Source of the DNA: Dyadobacter sp. SG02
GTDB taxonomy: Bacteria; Bacteroidota; Bacteroidia; Cytophagales; Spirosomataceae
NCBI RefSeq assembly: GCF_900109045.1
Contig: NZ_FNYL01000019.1
Location: 1-64,000, forward strand
Reading direction: 5' to 3'
Length of the DNA stretch: 64,000 nucleotides
The position numbers and the translations under genes were made by a program. How positions within the stretch are numbered: position 1 is the first letter of the stretch; each line of letters opens with the position of its first letter. Below are positions 41,603 through 49,828 of this stretch, in pieces. The notes under the pieces are model-generated. The model did no database searches, was not told where the DNA came from, and saw nothing but the letters and a program-made list of their open reading frames with translations.

Positions 41603-43672
41603 TTAATGCTTTGTCCATTGGAAATTGAGGCCCAGGAAATACGACCGGCCAAACGATTGCGGTACCGCTCCGCCCGTGCTGTGCGCGCCGCCCGTGTCGG
41701 TAGAGGTATTGCGCAGGTTGGTGACATCGAAAAGGTTTTTCGCGCCTCCGAGCAGGTTGACATATTTGCCCAGCGTCTTGCTGAACGTCAGATCGGCCAT
41801 GTGAAAGCCCTGGGTTTCGGCCAGGTGGATGTTAGCAAGGTCCGAGATTTCGTAAACAGGACGCTTGCCGGAGAATTTGTAAAACAGGTTAATGGTTGCG
41901 CCGACTTTTTTGAAAGTGTAAAGGAGGTTTGCATTGACTTCGGTCGACCAAACGAACTTGGGTAGCTGGCCGAAATCTTCCGGTGATTCCGAAAATTCAT
42001 TGTAACGGCCGATGTAAGTGGCGCCCAATGTCGCTTGCAGGTTTTTCCAGAATATCTTGTTGTCCAGCGAAATTCCCGTGGTTTTGAATAAATGGATATT
42101 CAGATAGGTAGTCTGCGTCCGGTCATTCGGGTCGAAACCGGTGTCGATCAGGTCGTGGAAGACGTTATAAAACCCACCGAGCGTGGAGCTGACGCGTAGC
42201 CCTTCACGGCTGACAGCCTGCCAAACGAGGAACGAGTTGAAGCTGTTGGAGTATTCTGCTTTCAGGTTGACGTTCCCGTTAATGGAATGCGAAGCGTCGT
42301 GAAAATCAAAATACAACTCGCGCAGCGCAGGCGAGCGGAAGCCGCGTGCGTACCCGAAGCGGAAATCAAGCGATTTGCTCAACGTCAGTTTCCCATTCAG
42401 CGACGGGATCACGGGCGGGGCGTCGTAAACCGAGTTTTTCAGGAAGCGCAAGCCGGGCGTGAGTTTGAAAAACTGCCCAAACCGGATTTCGGGAGCTATA
42501 AATAACGCGTATTCATTAATAGCAGGAGTGCCTTTGATCCGCGCACCCGACGCATCATTGTTCGAAAAATCGACGCCGCCCAATATCGAAAGATAGTCGC
42601 CGACTTTGTAAAAGGCTGTTCCGCGGAAAAATGTAGTCGTGAAAATGGATTTGTCCTGCGAGCCGGGTTCGAGGGACAATGTACGTCGACCGGTTGAATC
42701 GATCTTTGTGCTCAACGTCCTGCGCGAGTAGTCAGTATAGGAGCCGACCGCCGTAAGGGCTAATCTCTCATTGACTTTCCATTCCGACTGTACCTGGTGA
42801 AACCAACGTTTGCTAATATATTCCTGATCACCAGCTTCGTTTAATAGGTTCAAGTTGCCCAGGCTTGTGATCGTTTCATCGGTACCGTTGAATCGATACC
42901 AGACGTTCCATTGCTTGCCTGTAAACCGGGTGCCTGCCGTGTAAAGCATCTGGTCTTTCGGCTTCCAGGCTTTGGCGCGTCCTGTGGAGGCACCTTGCCA
43001 GCCTCCGAAGTTATTTCGGGTTACATTGCCGGATAGCTGCAAATGTGCATTCTGCCAGGTTAGGCCGAGTCCCTGGTTATGAGTTCCTTTTTTGGTCAAT
43101 GCATTGTATTCATCGCCCGCTGTCTCTTCCTGTAACCGCGCATTCACGGTGATGACGGAGCCGTTTTGCGCCTTTTTGGAGATGATATTGATCACTCCCG
43201 CCAACGCATCTGTTCCGTATATGACCGACATGGGGCCTTCGACGATTTCGATTTTTTCAATGGTGTTAATATCCACTTGTCCCAGACTTTCGCGGCTATC
43301 GCCCCGGTCGGTGAGTGGAATGCCGTCGAGGAGGATTTTGATACCACGGCCTGTGATGCCCATCAGCTGAATATCGCTGGTGCCGAGGGTTAGATCATTG
43401 GAAAACCGAATTCCCAGCTCGGTATTGAGGATAGTCTGCAAGTTGGTAGCACCACGGAGGCGAATGCGTTCGCTATCGATCGTGCGAACCTGGTATACCG
43501 AGTTCCGGAGCGATTGGGGCTCGGACTGGCCGGTAACTACCACTTCGTTGAGAGAATGCGTGTTCGCCAGTTTGGTGGTGTCGGAGGTGTGGGCATCAGA
43601 ATCCTTGCCGCCCTGTGCCCTCAGGCCACTGATTACCAGCAAAAACAATGTGATGGTAAAATAATATCTCAC
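41603..43672 (-). CDS. TonB-dependent outer-membrane receptor, haem/iron type
   Basis: The 689-residue protein has a signal peptide and a TonB-box-like region (SLNEVVVTGQ), a plug domain (about 45-160: RLRGATNLQTILNTELGIRF, PMSVIYGTDALAGVINIISK) and a 22-stranded beta-barrel ending in FLGLNFQW. The two HmuY genes that follow make haem, or a haem-like iron chelate, the most likely ligand. Two copies of a palindrome-like 13-mer lie around its promoter at 43683-43734. The gene itself is full length with no frameshift. Confidence 0.92.
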   Translation of the reverse strand: MRYYFTITLFLLVISGLRAQGGKDSDAHTSDTTKLANTHSLNEVVVTGQSEPQSLRNSVYQVRTIDSERIRLRGATNLQTILNTELGIRFSNDLTLGTSDIQLMGITGRGIKILLDGIPLTDRGDSRESLGQVDINTIEKIEIVEGPMSVIYGTDALAGVINIISKKAQNGSVITVNARLQEETAGDEYNALTKKGTHNQGLGLTWQNAHLQLSGNVTRNNFGGWQGASTGRAKAWKPKDQMLYTAGTRFTGKQWNVWYRFNGTDETITSLGNLNLLNEAGDQEYISKRWFHQVQSEWKVNERLALTAVGSYTDYSRRTLSTKIDSTGRRTLSLEPGSQDKSIFTTTFFRGTAFYKVGDYLSILGGVDFSNNDASGARIKGTPAINEYALFIAPEIRFGQFFKLTPGLRFLKNSVYDAPPVIPSLNGKLTLSKSLDFRFGYARGFRSPALRELYFDFHDASHSINGNVNLKAEYSNSFNSFLVWQAVSREGLRVSSTLGGFYNVFHDLIDTGFDPNDRTQTTYLNIHLFKTTGISLDNKIFWKNLQATLGATYIGRYNEFSESPEDFGQLPKFVWSTEVNANLLYTFKKVGATINLFYKFSGKRPVYEISDLANIHLAETQGFHMADLTFSKTLGKYVNLLGGAKNLFDVTNLRNTSTDTGGAHSTGGAVPQSFGRSYFLGLNFQWTKH

Positions 43673-43682
43673 GAAGAATTTA

Positions 43683-43734
43683 ATTTAGACTAATTATAAT
43701 CGCAAAGGAAAATATTATTTAGACTAATTACAAT
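43683..43734 (-). promoter_or_regulatory. Promoter and twin operator boxes of the haem/iron operon
   Basis: Two identical 13-mers, ATTTAGACTAATT (plus-strand reading), lie at 43683-43695 and 43717-43729, 34 bp apart. Each is one mismatch from the palindrome ATTTAG-N-CTAAAT. On the minus strand TTCCTTTG (43703-43710) is a one-mismatch -7 element, with ATTG (43731-43734) 20 bp further upstream. One box lies in the spacer and the other just after the expected transcription start, the arrangement expected for repression. A related box precedes the PepSY gene. Metal-dependent control is inferred. Confidence 0.6.
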
Positions 43735-43791
43735 TACAATGAAATATTTTTTGTGAACAAAGAGATTGACTTTTCAGAATACGAAAGATTG

Positions 43792-44322
43792 CTACTTGAT
43801 CGTCGCTTGCAGATTGACGGTCACGACGTCTTTCAGTTTCCAGTCCTTTTCGCCGATTTTGTAGTCGAGGCGGTTGACATCGAAGGAACTGGTGAGGGAA
43901 TAGCTGCCGTCGGCATTCTTTTTGGCTTCGAAGGGGAGGGTTACCGTTTTGGAAACATCGCGCATCGTTAATGTGCCGGTAGCCTGGTACTTGTCGCCTT
44001 TCTTCTCGACTTTGGAAGATTTGAAATGAATATCGGGATATTTCTCGACCCAAAAATACTTGTCGCTCTTCAAGTCCTTATCCCGCGAATTGTTGTTGGT
44101 TTTGAAAGTATTAGCCGCGATCCGGACGTCAAACGAAGCATTTTCAGGGCTTTTCTCATTAAAAACAGCTTCGCCCCGCGGCGCGTCGAATGTGCCGTTG
44201 CAGGTACCCAGGATAAATTTGATACTGAATTTCGTGGAGCCGGAAACGATTTTGGAAGTCTGAGCGGACACCTGACCGGTGAATGCGGCAAGCAGGACCC
44301 ACAAGGTAATTAGGAATCGCAT
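43792..44322 (-). CDS. Secreted YceI-family protein
   Basis: The 177-residue protein starts MRFLITLWVLLAAFTGQVSA, a signal peptide, and then shows the YceI lipocalin fold (SGSTKFSIKFILGTCNGTFD, RDKDLKSDKYFWVEKYPDIH). Family knowledge: such periplasmic proteins bind isoprenoid-like lipids. I chose 44322, because the longer frame to 44403 has no hydrophobic leader. It lies next to the haem operon promoter but is transcribed away as a separate minus-strand gene; its stop is 58 bp upstream of the -33 element. Confidence 0.85.
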   Translation of the reverse strand: MRFLITLWVLLAAFTGQVSAQTSKIVSGSTKFSIKFILGTCNGTFDAPRGEAVFNEKSPENASFDVRIAANTFKTNNNSRDKDLKSDKYFWVEKYPDIHFKSSKVEKKGDKYQATGTLTMRDVSKTVTLPFEAKKNADGSYSLTSSFDVNRLDYKIGEKDWKLKDVVTVNLQATIK

Positions 44323-44345
44323 TTCAATTTTAGTTTGGATGAATA

Positions 44346-44684
44346 TCAAAGTTCTTCCAGCAATGATTCGCCTTCCGAACAATCGCCGGAAGTCCATTGC
44401 CATTTTTCATGCATACGTATTTTGCCGTTCGGAAGTTGCTCGGGCGTCGATTTGCAAATGCCTGTCGTGATCTCGCCCTTGTCGTTCACCTGGTGGTAAC
44501 GCATATCCAGGTTCCCGCGCTCGTCCACGAGCGCGATCAGGTGCCCGCTGCGGATTCGCCCGCCCGCGTACGAGGACGTAACGATATTGCCCGTTTGCCG
44601 GTACACGAATTGCATGGTCAGATCCACCTCGCCGTTTTCGGAATTGGACAATGGGACGAATACTTTGTTGTTATAATCGATCAT
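44346..44684 (-). CDS. Conserved small protein (MIDYNNK type), function unknown
   Basis: A 112-residue protein starting MIDYNNKVFVPLSNSENGEV, with YRQTGNIVTSSYAGGRIRSG, LVDERGNLDMRYHQVN and HEKWQWTSGDCSEGESLLEE. It is a beta-rich, soluble protein conserved in Bacteroidota. Homologues are sometimes labelled as n-acetylglutamate synthase, but no acetyltransferase motif is visible here, so I do not use that name. It lies 23 bp upstream of the secreted YceI gene on the same strand. Confidence 0.6.
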   Translation of the reverse strand: MIDYNNKVFVPLSNSENGEVDLTMQFVYRQTGNIVTSSYAGGRIRSGHLIALVDERGNLDMRYHQVNDKGEITTGICKSTPEQLPNGKIRMHEKWQWTSGDCSEGESLLEEL

Positions 44685-44686
44685 AG

Positions 44687-44734
44687 GAAAAATGCCGTCT
44701 TAATATGCTAAATATAGGTATTAAGACGGCATTT
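44687..44734 (-). terminator. Terminator after the VOC-family gene
   Basis: AAATGCCGTCTTAATA (44690-44705) and its exact complement (44719-44734) form a 16-bp stem with a 13-nt loop. The minus-strand transcript runs into TTTTTCC. It follows the VOC stop codon by 3 bp. Confidence 0.92.
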
Positions 44735-44737
44735 CGG

Positions 44738-45124
44738 TCAAATCACGGAGGTTATCCACCATGTGTTGCCGCATGGATCGGACACACCGCAGCTCCGGCC
44801 GTAATCCTGGTCCGCGGGTGGCATTATGCTTGTGCCACCGGCTTGCAGCGCTTTTTCGTAGCTAACGTCGGCACTTTCCACATACACGAACAGGTTAGCA
44901 GGCTGTGCCGGCCATTCGGGGCGTGCGTCGCAGAACATAATCACGCTGCCGCTGATCGAAACTTCGGAGTGTTTGATCATTTCGGGTGCATCTTCCTGGT
45001 AATGCGTGGTGGAGATCGTACCGTCGAACACTTTGGTAGTAAATTCCTTGAAGCGCGCCGCGCCGTCCAGCATCAGGTAAGGGATCACAGCCTGGTGGCC
45101 GTTCGGGATTTTTACATTGCTCAT
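44738..45124 (-). CDS. VOC-family protein (PhnB/glyoxalase-like)
   Basis: A 128-residue protein starting MSNVKIPNGHQAVIPYLMLD. It has the PhnB-type vicinal-oxygen-chelate fold: AARFKEFTTKVFDGTISTTH, SISGSVIMFCDARPEW and DQDYGRSCGVSDPCGNTWWI. Family knowledge: VOC proteins are often dioxygenases, isomerases or binding proteins; the substrate is not known here. I chose the Met at 45124. A terminator follows immediately. Confidence 0.82.
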   Translation of the reverse strand: MSNVKIPNGHQAVIPYLMLDGAARFKEFTTKVFDGTISTTHYQEDAPEMIKHSEVSISGSVIMFCDARPEWPAQPANLFVYVESADVSYEKALQAGGTSIMPPADQDYGRSCGVSDPCGNTWWITSVI

Positions 45125-45193
45125 GTCTTTTTTTGCTTTTGGTTTAAACAAAAGTAGGCGGGCTGTCAGCCCGGAAATTGGAAAAATACGACA

Positions 45194-46003
45194 TCATACA
45201 TCCCGGTAACCCATCCCTTCCGCATTGCCGGAGAAATAGGTTTTGGGATGATCGCCCGAAAATGCCTTGAAATCGTGAATGAAATGCGACTGGTCGTAGT
45301 ACCCGCATTCGTAGGCGATCTCTGTCAGTGATTTTTCTTTGTTACCATATTCATTGAGGGCCGAATGGAACCGGATGATCCGGCTGAACAGCTTGGGCGA
45401 AAAACCGGAGAATGCCAGAAATTTCCGTTCGAATTGCCGGGTGGAGAGAAAACTCTGTGCCGCGAGGTCCGGTATTTTGGCTAAGCCATTGGAACGGATC
45501 ACGCTGCTGATTACCGAAAAGACTGCCGGCTCGTGCACTTCGTGGCTGCGAATGCATTTCCTCAAAAATTCCGAAACAATTTCAATGCGCCTGGTGTGAT
45601 CGGCGGCAAGCATGACGCGCTCTTCGAGCTCCGTCCCCGCCTGGCCGAGGAACGTAGTGAGGTCGGGCATCTGGTTGCTCAGTTCCGTGGCGGGAATGCC
45701 GAAAAGCGCCGGAACAGCGAAAGGGTAGAGGTATACCCCGAAAATCCCGAAATCTTCGTCGATGCGGAACCGCCGGAATGATTGCGACTGCCCGTGAATG
45801 CCCGCGTGAAAGGAAAGTTCCGACTGGTCGGTTTTCAGAATTTCATCGAACCGGCCTTTGAAATGAAATACCATTTCCGCGCAACCGTCGGCCATTGTCC
45901 GGTGAAAATAAGGTTCACTGTCAGCGAGGTTATGTTCCAGCACCCAGAAGAAGCGGACATACCGCGCAAGGTCAGCCGAGGGAAGTATCGTGAAATATTT
46001 CAT
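45194..46003 (-). CDS. AraC-family transcriptional regulator
   Basis: The 269-residue protein has an N-terminal domain of the DUF6597 type (MKYFTILPSADLARYVRFFW, MADGCAEMVFHFKGRFDEIL, FGVYLYPFAVPALFGI). The C-terminal AraC HTH (about 155-260) has DLAAQSFLSTRQFERKFLAF and EIAYECGYYDQSHFIHDFKA. Family knowledge: the two-part layout is a Bacteroidota ligand-responsive regulator. Targets are unknown. It is divergent from the JmjC gene across a 194-bp spacer, and it may regulate that neighbour. Confidence 0.88.
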   Translation of the reverse strand: MKYFTILPSADLARYVRFFWVLEHNLADSEPYFHRTMADGCAEMVFHFKGRFDEILKTDQSELSFHAGIHGQSQSFRRFRIDEDFGIFGVYLYPFAVPALFGIPATELSNQMPDLTTFLGQAGTELEERVMLAADHTRRIEIVSEFLRKCIRSHEVHEPAVFSVISSVIRSNGLAKIPDLAAQSFLSTRQFERKFLAFSGFSPKLFSRIIRFHSALNEYGNKEKSLTEIAYECGYYDQSHFIHDFKAFSGDHPKTYFSGNAEGMGYRDV

Positions 46004-46012
46004 GCGTAACCT

Positions 46013-46025
46013 ATTTAGTCTATCT
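46013..46025. promoter_or_regulatory. Weak copy of the 13-mer box, upstream of the AraC gene
   Basis: ATTTAGTCTATCT has two mismatches to ATTTAG-N-CTAAAT and lies 10 bp before the AraC-family start. It is weaker than the sites at 43683-43729 and 57773-57785 and may be coincidental. Confidence 0.3.
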
Positions 46026-46084
46026 GGTTTAAGGATATACTTTTATTATATTTTGCGAAATTTATATTTTTGAAATCTGTTTAA

Positions 46085-46092
46085 TACATTTG
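46085..46092 (+). promoter_or_regulatory. -7 promoter element for the JmjC/cupin gene
   Basis: TACATTTG exactly matches the Bacteroidota TAnnTTTG consensus and lies 105 bp before the ATG at 46198. No well-spaced -33 TTTG is evident, so only the -7 part is supported. Confidence 0.4.
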
Positions 46093-46197
46093 ACCGGATA
46101 TTATGTTGGGTTTTAGGCCCGGACGCTTATCCTCCCGTTATGGTTGAAAATGTAACGGTATTCCATAAATAGTCGATTACCTACTCAGTTTCTTGCT

Positions 46198-47052
46198 ATG
46201 AAATTAGTGCCAATAGAAAAGCGCACCGGACTTACGCGCGAAGAATTCATCGAAAATTACTTGAAACCAAGCCGCCCGGTAGTATTTACCGACCTGGCGA
46301 AAGATTGGCCTGCGGTTCAGAAATGGACTTTTGACTGGCTCCGGGAAAACCATGGTAACCTGGATGTTCCATTGGTCGATAACCACATTCACGACGCCGA
46401 CAAGTATTTCCAGATTGCCAAAACGATGAAATTCGGCGATTACCTGAGCCTTATCGAAAAAGGCCCGACCGATCTCCGTATTTTCCTTTTCGACATTTTC
46501 AAGAAAATCCCTGAGCTGGCTGACGACATTCGTTTTCCGACGATCATGGATGGCTTTCTGAAATCCTACAAGTTTGTATTTTTTGGTGGGGAAGGTTCTA
46601 TCACGAACCTGCATTACGATATGGACTGCTCAAACGTTTTCCTGACGCAATTCCAGACCCGCAAGCAGGTTATTTTGTTTTCGCCGGAAGAAAGCCGTCG
46701 TCTTTATCATCACCCGTTTACGGTAATGAGTAAGGTGAACCCGCTTGACCCGGATTACGAGAAATTCCCGGCATTGAAAGGTGCGACAGGGTACGAAACG
46801 ATTCTGCAACACGGGGAGACGATCTTTATTCCTTCGCTCTGGTGGCATTATATTCGCTATGTGGATGGCGGTTTCAGCCTCGCATTGCGCGCGAACAATT
46901 CTATTTTTACGGCAGTGCGCGGTGGTATGAATCTCGTGCGTCACACATTTGTCGATAAAAGCATGACCAAATTGCTCGGTCTCGACTGGCAGCATTGGAA
47001 AGAAAAGAAAGCCGTCGAGAAGGCCGAAGAGTTGCTGCAAAAACAGGCATAA
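46198..47052 (+). CDS. JmjC/cupin-like 2-oxoglutarate-Fe(II) oxygenase-type protein
   Basis: The 284-residue protein resembles the cupin_8/JmjC group: N-terminal RPVVFTDLAKDWPAVQKWTF, the metal-site HxD motif in NLHYDMDCSN (about 138-147), and the distal His in FIPSLWWHYIRYVDGGFSLA (about 216-235). Family knowledge: such proteins hydroxylate proteins, including ribosomal proteins, or tRNA, in an Fe(II)/2-oxoglutarate-dependent way; the substrate is unknown here. A tandem repeat and a hairpin follow its stop codon before uvrB. Confidence 0.82.
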   Translation: MKLVPIEKRTGLTREEFIENYLKPSRPVVFTDLAKDWPAVQKWTFDWLRENHGNLDVPLVDNHIHDADKYFQIAKTMKFGDYLSLIEKGPTDLRIFLFDIFKKIPELADDIRFPTIMDGFLKSYKFVFFGGEGSITNLHYDMDCSNVFLTQFQTRKQVILFSPEESRRLYHHPFTVMSKVNPLDPDYEKFPALKGATGYETILQHGETIFIPSLWWHYIRYVDGGFSLALRANNSIFTAVRGGMNLVRHTFVDKSMTKLLGLDWQHWKEKKAVEKAEELLQKQA

Positions 47053-47070
47053 GGAAATCGGGCGGTCAAA

Positions 47071-47140
47071 GACTAGCCGTCCGCGACTAGCCGTCCGCGA
47101 CTAGCCGTCCGCGACTAGCCGTCTGCAACTAGCCGTCGGC
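47071..47140. repeat. 14-bp tandem repeat after the JmjC gene
   Basis: Five head-to-tail 14-bp units (GACTAGCCGTCCGC) lie at 47071-47140; the first three are identical and the last two have one to three changes. They start 18 bp after the JmjC stop codon and stop 5 bp before the hairpin at 47145. Confidence 0.93.
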
Positions 47141-47144
47141 AATC

Positions 47145-47193
47145 AGGAACGCATTTCAAAGAAACTAATCTATCTTTGAAATGCGTTCCTTTT
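47145..47193 (+). terminator. 17-bp stem hairpin between the JmjC gene and uvrB
   Basis: AGGAACGCATTTCAAAG (47145-47161) is the exact reverse complement of 47174-47190, with a 12-nt loop. TTTTG follows at 47190-47194, so it resembles a terminator for the JmjC transcript. It lies 20 bp before the uvrB ATG. A TATCTTTG motif (47171-47178), an exact TAnnTTTG match, overlaps the loop and the right arm, so promoter use and hairpin formation would be alternatives. Confidence 0.8.
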
Positions 47194-47213
47194 GTATTGC
47201 TTCACGACTCGCT

Positions 47214-49232
47214 ATGAACTTCGAACTCACGTCAGAATACCAGCCAACGGGCGATCAGCCGGAGGCGATCAAACAGTTACTACAAGGTCTTGAAAACGGG
47301 GAACCTGCCCAGACGCTGCTCGGGGTGACGGGTTCCGGAAAGACATTTACGGTGGCCAATGTAGTGTCAAAAATCAACAAGCCGACCCTCGTATTAAGCC
47401 ACAACAAGACGCTTGCCGCCCAGCTTTACGGCGAGTTCAAGCAGTTTTTCCCCACCAACGCCGTCGAGTATTTTATCAGCTACTACGACTACTACCAGCC
47501 GGAAGCATTCATTTCCAGCACCAATACCTACATCGAAAAGGACCTGATGATCAATCAGGAGATCGAGAAGCTGCGTTTGCACACGGTATCCTCGCTCATG
47601 AGCGGGCGCCGGGATGTGATCGTGGTGGCGTCGGTTTCTTGTATTTACGGTGCGGGAAACCCTTTGGAATATAAAAAGAGCATTGTTAGCGCCAAGCTGG
47701 GCGATATTGTGAGCCGCAACCAGTTTCTGTTCAGGCTGGTGGAAATCCTTTACAGCCGGACGGAAGTGGAGTTTAACCGCGGTACTTTCCGTGTGAAAGG
47801 CGATACCGTCGATGTATTTCCAGGCTATGCGGATTTCGCTTACCGGTTTATCTTTTTCGGGGATGAAATCGAGGAGATTCAGCGTATCGAGCCTGAAACG
47901 GGCAAGAAACTGTCTTCTGAAAAGGCAATAGCGATCTTCCCCGCTAACCTGTTCGTGACGGGTCGGGACGTTTTGAATCAATCCATTAAAGAAATACAGG
48001 ACGATCTGCAAAACCAGATCAAGTATTTTATCGCGGAAGGCAGGCTTGCCGAAGCCGAGCGTGTAAAAGAACGGACCGAGTTTGATATGGAAATGATGCG
48101 GGAACTGGGGTACTGCTCCGGTATCGAAAATTACTCACGCTATTTCGACCGCCGGATGCCGGGCCAACGTCCGTTCTGCCTGCTCGATTATTTCCCGGAA
48201 GATTTCCTGATGGTCGTTGATGAAAGCCACGTAACGATGCCGCAGATCCGCGCTATGTGGGGCGGCGACCGCTCGCGTAAGGAGGCTTTGGTCGAATACG
48301 GTTTCCGCTTGCCATCTGCATTGGATAACCGGCCACTGACGTTCCAGGAATTCGAGGATATGACGCCTCAGACTATTTTCGTGAGCGCGACGCCGGCAGA
48401 TTATGAGTTGAGAAAGTCAGAAGGTGTTGTAGTTGAGCAAATTATCCGTCCTACCGGCTTGCTGGACCCTGAAATTGAAGTAAGACCCAGCCTGAACCAG
48501 ATCGACGACCTCCTGGAAGAAATAAACGAACGCATTAAGCTCGGCGACCGCATTCTGGTAACCACACTTACGAAGCGGATGGCCGAAGAATTAAGCAAAT
48601 ATCTGGACCGCGTTGGCATTAAGTGCCGCTACATTCACTCGGAAGTAAAGGCACTGGACCGCGTAGAGATATTACGAGAATTGCGTTTAGGTATTTTTGA
48701 TGTACTGGTGGGTGTAAACCTCCTGCGCGAGGGCCTCGACTTACCGGAGGTTTCGTTAGTAGCCATTATGGATGCCGATAAGGAAGGCTTTTTGCGCGAT
48801 ACCCGCTCCATGATCCAGACGATCGGCCGCGCCGCCCGTAACGACCGCGGGAAGGTGATTATGTATGCCGATACCATGACCGGCTCCATGCAACTCGCGA
48901 TCGACGAAACGAACCGTCGCCGGAGCATTCAAATGGAGTACAACCTGGAAAACGGCATCACGCCGAGAACCGTTCGGAAATCGAAGGAGGCTATTATGGA
49001 ACAAACTTCCGTGGCCGACTCCAAAGTCCGCAAAGTATACGTCGAGCCGGAAGAAGTCCGCATTGCCGCCGATCCTGTGGTTCAGTACATGGGTAAAACC
49101 GATCTGCAAAAACTCGTTGCCGAAACCCAGCGGAAGATGGAAGCGGCCGCGAAAGATCTCGACTTTTTGGAAGCTGCGAGGTTAAGGGATGAATTGTTGC
49201 AGTTGAAAGCGCGGGTACAGGAGCAGGGATAG
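47214..49232 (+). CDS. uvrB: Excinuclease ABC subunit B
   Basis: The 672-residue protein has Walker A GVTGSGKT at residues 37-44, the beta-hairpin region (YYDYYQPEAFISSTNTYIEK), the DEAD-like VVDESHVTMPQIR, helicase motifs V/VI (GVNLLREGLDLPEVSLV, QTIGRAARNDRGKVIMYAD) and a C-terminal UVR domain (DFLEAARLRDELLQLKARV). It scans DNA with UvrA, then recruits UvrC for nucleotide excision repair. I chose the ATG at 47214; the longer frame starts at 47181 within the hairpin tail. No uvrA or uvrC gene is in the window. Confidence 0.97.
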   Translation: MNFELTSEYQPTGDQPEAIKQLLQGLENGEPAQTLLGVTGSGKTFTVANVVSKINKPTLVLSHNKTLAAQLYGEFKQFFPTNAVEYFISYYDYYQPEAFISSTNTYIEKDLMINQEIEKLRLHTVSSLMSGRRDVIVVASVSCIYGAGNPLEYKKSIVSAKLGDIVSRNQFLFRLVEILYSRTEVEFNRGTFRVKGDTVDVFPGYADFAYRFIFFGDEIEEIQRIEPETGKKLSSEKAIAIFPANLFVTGRDVLNQSIKEIQDDLQNQIKYFIAEGRLAEAERVKERTEFDMEMMRELGYCSGIENYSRYFDRRMPGQRPFCLLDYFPEDFLMVVDESHVTMPQIRAMWGGDRSRKEALVEYGFRLPSALDNRPLTFQEFEDMTPQTIFVSATPADYELRKSEGVVVEQIIRPTGLLDPEIEVRPSLNQIDDLLEEINERIKLGDRILVTTLTKRMAEELSKYLDRVGIKCRYIHSEVKALDRVEILRELRLGIFDVLVGVNLLREGLDLPEVSLVAIMDADKEGFLRDTRSMIQTIGRAARNDRGKVIMYADTMTGSMQLAIDETNRRRSIQMEYNLENGITPRTVRKSKEAIMEQTSVADSKVRKVYVEPEEVRIAADPVVQYMGKTDLQKLVAETQRKMEAAAKDLDFLEAARLRDELLQLKARVQEQG

Positions 49233-49295
49233 CTGTGTGGAATTGTAAAGTGTTGATAATTGTTTAATTTTAGTAAATATCTTGTCGATTAGCTC

Positions 49296-49514
49296 ATGAT
49301 CAGAACATTGATTACGCCTGAAAACACAAGCATTTCGCTGGAAGTACCTGCTTCTTTTATAGGGAAGCAGGTAGAGGTGATTGCATTTACGCTCAGTGAA
49401 TCTGTGGAAGAAGATCTCGAGCGGGATCACACATTAACACACTATGCCAGCCAGAACTCCCTGTCAAATGACTGGCTGACCGATGACGAAGACAAAGCAT
49501 GGCAAGATTTGTAA
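49296..49514 (+). CDS. Putative antitoxin partner of a PemK/MazF-like toxin
   Basis: A 72-residue protein beginning MIRTLITPENTSISLEVPAS, with an acidic C-terminal half (SESVEEDLERD, NDWLTDDEDKAWQDL). The N-terminal segment resembles the SpoVT/AbrB-like swapped-hairpin start of some antitoxins, but I cannot assign the fold firmly. Its last 16 bases overlap the PemK-like gene, and it lies directly upstream on the same strand, as an antitoxin would. It is 63 bp after uvrB. Confidence 0.7.
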   Translation: MIRTLITPENTSISLEVPASFIGKQVEVIAFTLSESVEEDLERDHTLTHYASQNSLSNDWLTDDEDKAWQDL

Positions 49515-49828
49515 AGGGCGAAGTCGTAGTCATTCCCTTCCCATTCTCTGATTTATCCGGTTCAAAAAGACGACCGGCCCTTGTGCTCGCAGACCTGATA
49601 GGCGATGACCTCCTGCTATGCCAGATTACGTCGCAAAGTTCCAAAGACATTCACGCAGTCCCGCTATCGATAACCGATTTTCTAAACGGGTCTTTGCCAG
49701 TCGACAGCTTTATCCGACCCATGCGCTTGTTCACTGCCGACAAGAATATCGTCATTCGGAAAGCCGGGCTTCTAAGGGCAAAGCTCGTCGATGATGTAAC
49801 CCGGACGATTGTCAGGGTCATCCAATGA
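49499..49828 (+). CDS. PemK/MazF-family mRNA interferase toxin
   Basis: A 109-residue protein starting MARFVKGEVVVIPFPFSDLS, with GSKRRPALVLADLIGDDLLL and QITSQSSKDIHAVPL. The strand order and the R-P-A-L-V motif are those of the PemK/MazF fold. Family knowledge: such toxins cut single-stranded mRNA and are neutralised by the upstream antitoxin. Its start overlaps the antitoxin by 16 bp and its stop overlaps the convergent nucleotidase gene by 11 bp. Confidence 0.87.
   Translation: MARFVKGEVVVIPFPFSDLSGSKRRPALVLADLIGDDLLLCQITSQSSKDIHAVPLSITDFLNGSLPVDSFIRPMRLFTADKNIVIRKAGLLRAKLVDDVTRTIVRVIQ

Noticed and set aside
44346..44684. N-acetylglutamate synthase
   Set aside because: Homologues carry this label in databases, as I recall, but no GNAT or kinase-like motif is visible in 112 residues.
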